Of a stretch of DNA of 13,467 nucleotides, positions 7,659 to 13,241 are shown in pieces; within the stretch, counting starts at the first letter, position 1; the number at the start of each line of letters is the position of its first letter. The translations under genes and the position numbers were made by a program. This DNA comes from CALXZG01 sp034184445 (GTDB lineage: Bacteria; Pseudomonadota; Alphaproteobacteria; CAAHEQ01; UBA3637), in contig JAXFZX010000066.1 of the NCBI GenBank assembly GCA_034184445.1, positions 1 to 13,467 of the forward strand. The letters are read 5' to 3'. The notes beneath the pieces are model-generated. The model was given only the letters and a program-made list of their open reading frames with translations. It made no database searches and was not told the origin of the DNA.

Positions 7659-8009
7659 TTAACGACCTTGAAAATTCTGCATTACGTTTTTTAGACGAGC
7701 ACACATTTCAATTCGTGTTCTTTGAGCAGAAACTTTTGTCTGTCCTATTTTTGCTACCACTTGCGGTGCGTATGGCCGAACCTCTGGATAGTTCTTATAA
7801 TTTTCAATATAGTCCCCAACTCTGTCCAAAGGATATGGTCTATTTGCTTTTAAATTTCTTTCTATATTTTGTATTATTTTTTTTACCTTCATACAATGCA
7901 CACTACGCCGTCCTGCCTTTGATCGTAGGGTACTTGCTTTCTGTAATCTATGTTCAAAAGCCTCTTCTGCAATAATTTCATCTATCACACTATCACACAT
8001 TTTAATCAT
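7659..8009 (-). CDS. Small basic hypothetical protein
   Basis: I do not recognise this 116-residue protein. It is soluble, rich in Lys and Arg, and looks largely helical, with AFEHRLQKASTLRSKAGRRS (about 17-36), KVKKIIQNIERNLKANR (about 41-57), then a more aromatic DRVGDYIENYKNYPEVRPY segment and a basic end. There is no signal peptide, membrane segment or metal-binding cluster. The ATG at 8009 is preceded by GGAAG at a short spacing. No good promoter is visible; a TTGATT near 8075 has only a poor -10 partner. The charged composition would suit a nucleic-acid-binding or small accessory protein, but nothing decides this. It stands alone between R1 copies 4 and 5. Confidence 0.6.
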   Translation of the reverse strand: MIKMCDSVIDEIIAEEAFEHRLQKASTLRSKAGRRSVHCMKVKKIIQNIERNLKANRPYPLDRVGDYIENYKNYPEVRPYAPQVVAKIGQTKVSAQRTRIEMCARLKNVMQNFQGR

Positions 8010-8121
8010 ATTCTTCCGTGAAAGTAGTTAAAATTTCGGTGTCTTTTAACATAAAATAAAAAAAATCAAGTAAAATTCTATTGAGTTTATTATAGGCAAT
8101 TTAATTTAAGGAATGTAGCTT

Positions 8122-8323
8122 CTCAAATTAAAATTTCAGGAGCTCCACCTGCTGTGCCAAGTTTTTGAAATCCGCTAAATGATTGGCTCGATGTTCTTTA
8201 AGCACGCTGTACTAAATCAAGCGGCTCCACTTTTGGGAGATGATTTTTATATTTTTCAAGCGCTTGTGCTGGTTCGATAATTACCCCTTCCAAAAGTGTC
8301 TATTTTCGGAATTTATCGAACTC
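8122..8323 (-). repeat. R1 repeat copy 5 (at the end of the recombinase fragment)
   Basis: A complete copy, about 202 bp, on the minus strand. The head GAGTTCGATAA (8323-8313) pairs with 8272-8280, the second hairpin is weaker (CTCC/GGAG at 8225-8239), and the tail reads LKEHRANHLADFKNLAQQ then VELLKF-stop, ending at TTTGAG. The recombinase frame reads straight into the head as IFKSSINSENRHFWKG before stopping. Confidence 0.85.
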
Positions 8324-8826
8324 TTGAATATCTGTTTTGCATTTAAAGCAATATCCGATATTTTTTCCAACTTTTTATCTAAGTCATTGTCGTAATTATC
8401 ATATTTATCGGCTAATTCTTTGGATTTTTCTATATCTTTGTCCAATTCCGTCACCATTTCATTATAAATTGACTCATTTACCTTCCCGTCCAGCCAAGCA
8501 TGAATTAACTTCTTTTTCTTATCCTCTAATTCTTGAATCCGAAGCGTGATATTTTTCTTGTTAGCAACATTCAATTTGGCATCTTCTTTAAATCCTTCTT
8601 TAACGGCTTTTTGAATGTTTTTAATCAATGTTGGGGTCAAAGGGATTGGTTGAAAGACCTTTTCTTCAATCTGTCTTAAAATTTCCTCTTCCGGTACTCG
8701 GGACCGCCTTCGGCGTCCTGTCTGCGGGACACATTGCGTCCCTTGCCACCAAACTGGTCGAATGTCTTGCGAAATATGAAAAAAGCCACCGTTTGCACGA
8801 TGGCTTTTAATCTTGGTGGGGAGCAA
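8281..8826 (-). pseudogene. Large serine recombinase, C-terminal fragment
   Basis: Only the C-terminal part of a large serine recombinase (phage/ICE integrase type) remains. Real similarity covers about 8324-8720: VPEEEILRQIEEK, like the YVREEELEEQI segment after the zinc ribbon, then a long charged coiled coil (LEDKKKKLIHAWLDGKVNESIYNEM..., compare LYDDKLDGKITEEFY in the family), and NAKQIFKSS, like the family's NAYELFKSSxxEEKR. The catalytic resolvase domain with its serine and most of the recombinase domain are missing. The open frame upstream of about 8720 is not recombinase: 8749-8826 is R1 copy 6 read backwards, and the only start there is a TTG without a ribosome binding site. The frame ends inside R1 copy 5. 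A dead remnant of an integrase that may once have mobilised this region. Confidence 0.75.
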
Positions 8827-8922
8827 TTAGCACTTATCGAGCAACCAATTCAGCCGATTTCAAAGAATTGGTCTTCAAAATCCACAACCTGTTTTAAGTT
8901 TATCACCCAGGGGAAAAAGGCA
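8749..8922 (+). repeat. R1 repeat copy 6, headless, plus strand
   Basis: Begins around GGTCGAATG, carries the hairpin GCCACCG/CGATGGC (8785-8804), then TTGGTGG and a tail readable as WWGAISTYRATNSADFKELV. It ends TTTTAAGTTTATCACCC followed by GGGGAAAAA, shared with copy 7. The first third of R1, including the GAGTTCGATAA head, is absent. It is oriented opposite to copy 5, and the recombinase fragment lies between the two. Confidence 0.75.
8765..8819 (+). repeat. 55-bp exact direct repeat, left copy
   Basis: Starts TCTTGCGAAATATG, includes the GCCACC/GGTGGC-type hairpin and ends CTTGGTGG. It is identical over 55 bases to 11871-11925 in the same orientation. It is the best-preserved part shared by R1 copies 6 and 8. 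Confidence 0.9.
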
Positions 8923-9273
8923 TTCCAATTTTGAATTTCCTAAATAAATAGATATTTCTTTTATCCCAATATAAAAGGTAAATCCCCAAAGAAACATCAA
9001 TAATGTGTTTAACAAAATAATTTGTGTCTTTTTAGAAATAGATAAGTGAAAGTATTTTCTTTCCACATAAAAGACAATTGCTCCAATTAATATGGATAAA
9101 AAAATACAAACAAGAAATACTACATAATTCACATCGGCAGGTTTTAAACTTTCTCCCCAAAAAACACAATGATGTTTAAGGGTGGGGATTAAATAATATA
9201 ATTGTAAAGAGTAGAAAAATCCCCACCCTATAATAAAGATGATGTTTAATATCCAATGTGTTATTTTTATCAT
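8875..9273 (-). CDS. Small integral membrane protein, possible immunity partner
   Basis: I do not recognise the family. The 132-residue protein has three clear membrane segments (about 7-29, 49-70 and 84-106), with the polar loop ERKYFHLSISKKTQ between the second and third, and a short tail. Its last residues, GDKLKTGCGF, are encoded by the antisense of R1 copy 6, and a matching relic FFPQGDKLKTGFGF can be read opposite R1 copy 7, so the 3' end belongs to a repeated unit. It starts 32 bases after the stop of the DUF2778-like gene on the same strand, with no good ribosome binding site and no separate promoter, so it is probably the second gene of that transcript. Pairing with a peptidoglycan-active toxin-like gene makes an immunity role plausible; this is inference. 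Confidence 0.7.
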   Translation of the reverse strand: MIKITHWILNIIFIIGWGFFYSLQLYYLIPTLKHHCVFWGESLKPADVNYVVFLVCIFLSILIGAIVFYVERKYFHLSISKKTQIILLNTLLMFLWGFTFYIGIKEISIYLGNSKLECLFPLGDKLKTGCGF

Positions 9274-9305
9274 AAGGCCACTATATCACTTTTTAGATAA
9301 AAAAT

Positions 9306-10070
9306 CTAGTATTTTACATGCACAATAACATCAAAACCATTTTTTTCAAACCATTGGGAAAAATCTTTCATATCTTTTGTTAGATCAATACAACCAGCTG
9401 ACCCTGGCGTTTTTCCTCCATGAATGGAAAAACCACTACGATTATAAGTATTTGTTTCTTGTGATGGTGTTAACCAGATACGATTTTCTCCCCAAGCATA
9501 TGTTCCACTAGGCCATTCTCCTTTGCCAATATATGCCGTTGTTTTTTGTAGTAAATTTAAATTTTTCCAATGTTGCTGTTCCTCTTTTCTAGCAATATAG
9601 TTTCCTTCAGGAATCGGACCATAATTTTTTAAGTCTTGATAATTAGGATGTTGAAATCCAGTTTTTCCTGATACAGCATTCCAGCTTTTTTGCAAATTCC
9701 CATTTTCATATAACGTGAGTTTTTTCCCATCAAATAATAAATATTGATTTTCTTTTGTTGTAGTGGGTTGATCCCATGATGATCGATTTACATTTTCTTG
9801 GATACTTTCTTCTTGATTTTTTTCGGCCGCCTCTTTGGCGGTGTGCTTTTGACCACACAGTCTGTCATAGGCAGCTACAGGATGTCCTTTACGGGTGTGG
9901 GCAGGCACATGAACCTTTTGTCCACAATGGCCCGATGCATCGTGTTTGCCTGTGCGTGTTACTTCCTCTGTTGTTTGAGAAGGTTTTTGTGATTCGTGTG
10001 ATTGAATGTAAGCTTGTAATAAGTTTGTTTGGGATAGTGTTGTATTTTCTGATGATTGATTATTTTCCAT
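9306..10070 (-). CDS. DUF2778/Tlde1-like L,D-transpeptidase-fold protein
   Basis: The 254-residue protein carries a C-terminal DUF2778 domain (about 108-254): YLLFDGKKLTLYENG, AVSGKTGFQHPNYQ, GPIPEGNY, then the catalytic signature SIHGGKTPGSAGCIDL with His217 and Cys227, as in YkuD-type L,D-transpeptidases. Family members include Tlde1, a type VI effector with L,D-carboxypeptidase and transpeptidase activity on peptidoglycan. The N-terminal 105 residues are low-complexity and polar, with a distinct segment KVHVPAHTRKGHPVAAYDR (52-70) between two CGQK motifs, possibly a delivery or anchoring motif. There is no signal peptide. The ATG at 10070 has AGGAG six bases upstream. The gene lies behind a strong promoter and two tandem terminator-like hairpins and is followed by a small membrane protein. 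Codons for about 35-80 are clearly richer in GC than the rest, suggesting a mosaic gene. Confidence 0.88.
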   Translation of the reverse strand: MENNQSSENTTLSQTNLLQAYIQSHESQKPSQTTEEVTRTGKHDASGHCGQKVHVPAHTRKGHPVAAYDRLCGQKHTAKEAAEKNQEESIQENVNRSSWDQPTTTKENQYLLFDGKKLTLYENGNLQKSWNAVSGKTGFQHPNYQDLKNYGPIPEGNYIARKEEQQHWKNLNLLQKTTAYIGKGEWPSGTYAWGENRIWLTPSQETNTYNRSGFSIHGGKTPGSAGCIDLTKDMKDFSQWFEKNGFDVIVHVKY

Positions 10071-10083
10071 TATTGGCTCCTAT

Positions 10084-10116
10084 AAAAAAAGCCCACAGGG
10101 TTCATTCCCTATGGGC
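10084..10116 (-). terminator. Terminator-like hairpin just before the DUF2778-like gene
   Basis: On the minus strand GCCCATAGGG pairs with CCCTGTGGGC (one mismatch, six-base loop) and is followed by seven T, then immediately by the AGGAG ribosome binding site. It would stop most transcripts before the gene, or act as an attenuator. Confidence 0.75.
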
Positions 10117-10118
10117 GC

Positions 10119-10145
10119 AAAAAACAGGGTATATTTCACCCTGTT
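10119..10145 (-). terminator. Second terminator-like hairpin in the same leader
   Basis: On the minus strand AACAGGGT pairs perfectly with ACCCTGTT around a seven-base loop, followed by T residues. It starts only about five bases after the predicted transcription start. Confidence 0.68.
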
Positions 10146-10156
10146 AACCAAGGCAG

Positions 10157-10185
10157 ATTATAGCATAAATCGGTTGAAAAGTCAA
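10157..10185 (-). promoter_or_regulatory. Promoter of the DUF2778-like gene
   Basis: TTGACT (10180-10185), a 17-base spacer, TATAAT (10157-10162) on the minus strand. The start point would be near 10150, giving a leader of about 80 nt that consists almost wholly of the two hairpins and the ribosome binding site. Confidence 0.85.
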
Positions 10186-10202
10186 GAATTTTCTATGAAA
10201 GG

Positions 10203-10304
10203 AGGATTCTGAAAAATTCAAATCGGACACCCATTCGGTTGATTTAAAAGAATTGGCCTTCAAAATCCAAAACCCGTTTTAAGTTTATCACCCTGGGGAA
10301 AAAA
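10203..10304 (+). repeat. R1 repeat copy 7, tail only, plus strand
   Basis: Readable as EKFKSDTHSVDLKELAFKIQ then NPF-stop, and ending TTTTAAGTTTATCACCC then GGGGAAAAA as in copy 6. Head and second hairpin are absent. It lies between the promoter of the DUF2778-like gene and the YwqK-like gene. Confidence 0.7.
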
Positions 10305-10366
10305 CTCTTGCCTTCGTTTAAATTTTTATGTAAACTATTTTCAATATTTTAAATGGAAGGAATTTC

Positions 10367-11740
10367 ATGTCTATATTATTAAGTAAAAAGAAAATAACTG
10401 TTTTGCTAATTATTCCCTTATTATTTTGTATTTTAGCCATAATTTATGTACCTTATCAAACAAAAATTAATTGTTACAATGATGAAATGGACAAGAAATG
10501 CTTAGTCGAACAAAACACATTCATGAATCGATCTTTTTCGAAAGAGTGGGAAGGAAGGATAACTACAATAGAGGTTGCTTCTAAAACAATTAAAGACGAA
10601 AAGATGACTTCTTTTCCCTATCATCATCCCACTACAGTCAAATCTACCCGTATTGCTATTTCCAGGAATCAAATAATATTGTATGGTTTAGGTGATGCGT
10701 CTTATCGTATAATGTATGATGATTTTTATTTAGTTGCTAAACCATATCATGAACTGCTGAAGAATATTAAAAATTTTAATGAAAACAAAATACCTCTTTT
10801 TACATATGAATTTACAAATGTTATGGGGTTTGTTTATTGTGGGTTCTTATTGTTGATTTACTATATGATTGCTCTTTTAGGACAACGTAAAAAAGGTAGA
10901 ATTGTTAAAAATTACCATAATAATGGTCAGTTAAAATCAATCGGTAGAATGTATAAAGATAAAAGAGAGGGCGAATGGAAATTTTATGACATTGATGGCC
11001 AAACATTAATAGGTATTGATAATCATCATAATGGAAAGAAAAATGGTCTTTCTGTGGATTTTTATCCAAATGGTCAAAAAAAAGCAGAACGTTATTTTAA
11101 AGATGGTGTATTAAATGGTCAAAGTAAAACGTATTCTGAAAAAGGAAATGTGCAAACAGAAATCGTGTGGAAAAATGATATAATGGAAGGACAATACAAG
11201 GATTATCTCCCCAATGGAGATATCCGATCAGAAGGTTTTTTAGTTCATGGAAAATTTCAAGGTCCTTACTTTGTTTATGGCGAAAATAAACGATGGATTC
11301 TCCATTTTATTTATGTCAATAATATCAGGAAGAGTTGCCAAACAACCTATAGGGAAAATAATAAGAAACTAAAGGATGGCCCGTATGAGGAGCATTATGA
11401 AAACGGAAACATGCGCAGAAAAGGTAGTATTAAAAATGGTTTTCCGGATGGAAAATGGTGCTTTTATTATGAGGATTCTGGAACTCTATATAAAGAGGTA
11501 GAATTTGAAAATGGTTATGCGAAATCTTGTTGGGATTATTATCCAAACGGAAGCATAATGCAACATCGTTTTTTGGTAAAAGGCATATATGATGGTGAAG
11601 CTGAATATTATTATCCAACAGGTGAATTAAAAGAAAAAGGGAAATACAGAAACGATTTTAAAGAAGGTATTTGGGAAAGTTATGATAAAAGTGGAAAATT
11701 AATAAAAAAAGAAAAGTATCATGAAGGTAAGAAAGTATAA
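10367..11740 (+). CDS. Membrane-anchored YwqK-like MORN-repeat protein
   Basis: The 457-residue protein has an N-terminal membrane segment (about 9-28), an extracytoplasmic-type region of about 120 residues, a second membrane segment (about 150-172) followed by QRKKGR, and then some eleven repeats of about 22-25 residues to the C-terminus. The repeats carry the pattern YYPNGQxKxExxYKDGxxxGxWxxY, as in YwqK, which is annotated as the antitoxin partner of YwqJ and belongs to the MORN-variant class common in toxin loci. If the second segment follows the positive-inside rule, the repeats are cytoplasmic. The ATG has AAGGA seven bases upstream. No toxin lies directly beside it on the same strand; the divergent DUF2778-like gene is the nearest candidate. 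The promoter is weak or unclear (possibly TTGCCT-17-TAAACT ending near 10337). No strong terminator is visible before R1 copy 8. Confidence 0.85.
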   Translation: MSILLSKKKITVLLIIPLLFCILAIIYVPYQTKINCYNDEMDKKCLVEQNTFMNRSFSKEWEGRITTIEVASKTIKDEKMTSFPYHHPTTVKSTRIAISRNQIILYGLGDASYRIMYDDFYLVAKPYHELLKNIKNFNENKIPLFTYEFTNVMGFVYCGFLLLIYYMIALLGQRKKGRIVKNYHNNGQLKSIGRMYKDKREGEWKFYDIDGQTLIGIDNHHNGKKNGLSVDFYPNGQKKAERYFKDGVLNGQSKTYSEKGNVQTEIVWKNDIMEGQYKDYLPNGDIRSEGFLVHGKFQGPYFVYGENKRWILHFIYVNNIRKSCQTTYRENNKKLKDGPYEEHYENGNMRRKGSIKNGFPDGKWCFYYEDSGTLYKEVEFENGYAKSCWDYYPNGSIMQHRFLVKGIYDGEAEYYYPTGELKEKGKYRNDFKEGIWESYDKSGKLIKKEKYHEGKKV

Positions 11741-11808
11741 ATTTAACAAATAACCTCATTGGACTTGAAATTGAATAAGTTATTGATTTATATTAAAATA
11801 ATTTTTAA

Positions 11809-12012
11809 TAGTTCGATAAGTTATGGAAAGTTTCGTTTTTTGGAGGGGGAAATATCGAACTTGCCGAATATCTTGCGAAATATGAAAAAAGCCACCGTTT
11901 GCACGATGGCTTTTAATCTTGGTGGATGGTAATGAACGAATTTCGAACCGATCATGCGGACGAGTGCAAACAGTTGTTGACGGAAATGAAGATCTTGAAA
12001 TTTTAATTTGAG
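11809..12012 (+). repeat. R1 repeat copy 8 (3' of the YwqK-like gene)
   Basis: A complete copy of about 204 bp on the plus strand: head GTTCGATAA (11811-11819) with the partner TATCGAAC (11853-11860), second hairpin GCCACCG/CGATGGC (11891-11910), and a tail readable as WWMVMNEFRTDHADECKQLL then TEMKILKF-stop, ending TTTGAG. It starts about 70 bases after the YwqK-like stop codon. Confidence 0.85.
11871..11925 (+). repeat. 55-bp exact direct repeat, right copy
   Basis: Identical over 55 bases to 8765-8819 in the same orientation. Together the two copies bracket about 3 kb holding the small membrane protein, the DUF2778-like gene and the YwqK-like gene. Confidence 0.9.
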
Positions 12013-12058
12013 GACTTACGGCGTTCCCATTTAAGTTTTTTTCCCCCGAGGAAAAATG

Positions 12059-12087
12059 TTGCATTTTGTTTTTTATTTTGCTATATT
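12059..12087 (+). promoter_or_regulatory. Promoter of the ankyrin-like gene
   Basis: TTGCAT (12059-12064), a 17-base spacer, TATATT (12082-12087). The leader to the ATG at 12122 is about 28 nt with an AAAGGAG ribosome binding site. Confidence 0.68.
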
Positions 12088-12121
12088 GCTTATATCAGCC
12101 AATAACAAAGGAGTTTCTACT

Positions 12122-12847
12122 ATGATTACATTACACAATACCAACCTACCAAAAGATAAACGAGAAAAATTAGAAAATTTATATGCATCGGATAAAGATA
12201 TTATATCCGTTTTTCAGAAGATGATTAAAGCAGGTATCAGTCCCAATACAGTAGTAAGAATTACTGATGAAGACGGTCGTCCCTGTGATAGTTCGCTTCT
12301 ACGAATGATGAATAACCGTCGTGACTCATTTCTAGCAAACCAGAAATACGAAGAGGCAGATAAAATGCTAGAGGTCATGGGATTGCTTTTGGAACAAGGA
12401 GTAGATTTGAAAACACGACGTGAAGTATTAAAAAATGCTGCTATAACTGAAGATCCTAAAGTGATACAATTGCTTATGGAAGATTATGATACTAAAATTG
12501 GAAATAAATATTATGATGGATTAGCACAAGCAGTTCTCTTTATGGCGAGAAAAAAAGAAATAGTAAGATCATTTTTTGTCGATAGACCAGATGTATTAAA
12601 AATCAAAAAGAAAACAGTCCCAGGAAAACTACAAAAAATATTATCATTGGCATCAAAAGAAAAAGCATTAAATAAAGCATCAGAAAAACAACGTAAAACA
12701 CGTGAAGATGAGGTCGCAAAAGCGGAAAAAGCAGGTAAACCTTTATCTAAAGAAGAAGTGAAGAAACTGCGTGATGCAGAAGGCAGAGCACGTGCAAAAG
12801 CATATAAAGGAATGCTTGAACAACGCTTTGGTAAATCTAGCAAATAA
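12122..12847 (+). CDS. Ankyrin-like helical protein with a charged C-terminal tail
   Basis: The 241-residue protein is soluble and helical. The segments DIISVFQKMIKAGISPN (about 26-42), DKMLEVMGLLLEQGVDLKTRREVLKNAA (about 79-106) and PKVIQLLMEDYDTKIG (about 112-127) have the rhythm of ankyrin-type helix pairs (xxLLLEQGVDxxxR), though no repeat is canonical. The last 90 residues are very rich in Lys, Glu and Ala and look like one long helix or coiled coil (KALNKASEKQRKTRED..., EEVKKLRDAEGRARAKA). I chose the ATG at 12122, which has AAAGGAG eight bases upstream; the open frame extends to 12056, but the ATG there lies in the promoter. It has its own promoter and terminator and is followed by R1 copy 9. 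No function can be assigned; protein-protein interaction is the usual ankyrin role. Confidence 0.78.
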   Translation: MITLHNTNLPKDKREKLENLYASDKDIISVFQKMIKAGISPNTVVRITDEDGRPCDSSLLRMMNNRRDSFLANQKYEEADKMLEVMGLLLEQGVDLKTRREVLKNAAITEDPKVIQLLMEDYDTKIGNKYYDGLAQAVLFMARKKEIVRSFFVDRPDVLKIKKKTVPGKLQKILSLASKEKALNKASEKQRKTREDEVAKAEKAGKPLSKEEVKKLRDAEGRARAKAYKGMLEQRFGKSSK

Positions 12848-12865
12848 GTATCGCTTACAACATCA

Positions 12866-12900
12866 ACAACCTCACAGTAAATTTGTGGGGTTGTTTTTTT
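12866..12900 (+). terminator. Strong rho-independent terminator of the ankyrin-like gene
   Basis: ACAACCTCACA (12866-12876) pairs over 11 bases with TGTGGGGTTGT (12884-12894) around a seven-base loop, ending in seven T. It begins 18 bases after the stop codon and before R1 copy 9. Confidence 0.93.
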
Positions 12901-12907
12901 ATTCTAA

Positions 12908-13045
12908 GAGTTCGATAAGTTACGAAAAATGGCGATTTTTCGTGCTCTTGCCATCGAACTTGCGCAAGAGCTTGGAAACAAAAAGAAAAGCCACCCGAAG
13001 AGAGTGGCTTTTTTCTTTGGTGGGCCCGGTAGGAGCCCAAAAATT
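12908..13045 (+). repeat. R1 repeat copy 9 (3' of the ankyrin-like gene)
   Basis: Head GAGTTCGATAA (12908-12918) with the partner ATCGAAC (12953-12959). Inside this arm lies a perfect 9-bp hairpin ACGAAAAAT-GGCG-ATTTTTCGT (12922-12943). The second hairpin AGCCAC/GTGGCT (12989-13009) ends in six T and is a good intrinsic terminator. TTGGTGG follows as in copies 6 and 8. The tail beyond about 13025 is too diverged to place, so the end is uncertain. Confidence 0.7.
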
Positions 13046-13173
13046 GACCGGAATAAGGAACTCAAAAGGTTGAGAATTTTTTTGCCTTTTTTAGGGGTAT
13101 TTTGAAACGGTGTATCAGAGATGAATAGGGAGGATGAATATCACTTTTTTCATTTGTTTTAATAGGTTAAATG

Positions 13174-13185
13174 AGCACATGTGCT
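13174..13185. repeat. Short perfect palindrome AGCACATGTGCT
   Basis: A 12-base perfect palindrome in the otherwise empty stretch between R1 copy 9 and the right-edge gene (13046-13241), where I see no gene. It is 57 bases past the stop codon of that gene. It could be a protein-binding site or chance. Confidence 0.35.
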
Positions 13186-13241
13186 GTGGTGGTGTTACAG
13201 TCAGGTGTCCCACTTGGGTAAAAAGACCAGAAAACCAGATG

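Noticed and set aside
9776..10147. Plus-strand frames opposite the DUF2778-like gene
   Set aside because: Shadows of a gene with clear catalytic motifs and ribosome binding site on the other strand.
11780..12064. Minus-strand 94-codon frame near the YwqK-like gene
   Set aside because: It is the reverse of R1 copy 8 and shares its peptide with the reverse of copy 6 only because the DNA is repeated; no ribosome binding site or promoter.
13016..13036. tRNA 3'-end-like attachment site (the reverse complement ends GGGCCCACCA)
   Set aside because: The TTGGTGG part is a conserved piece of R1 (also in copies 6 and 8), and no T-arm or acceptor partner follows. A true tRNA-end duplication would need an intact minus-strand tRNA to the right, which is outside the window.
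3943..13045. Integron attC sites
   Set aside because: The inverted arms read GTTCGATAA...TTATCGAAC, the opposite layout to RYYYAAC...GTTRRRY, and no integron integrase is present.
3825..13045. CRISPR array
   Set aside because: The repeats are hundreds to thousands of bases apart, degenerate, and in both orientations; there is no regular spacer pattern and no cas gene.
12771..13073. Plus-strand 100-codon frame overlapping the ankyrin-like gene end and R1 copy 9
   Set aside because: It overlaps a well-supported gene in another frame and crosses a strong terminator; its second half is R1 sequence.
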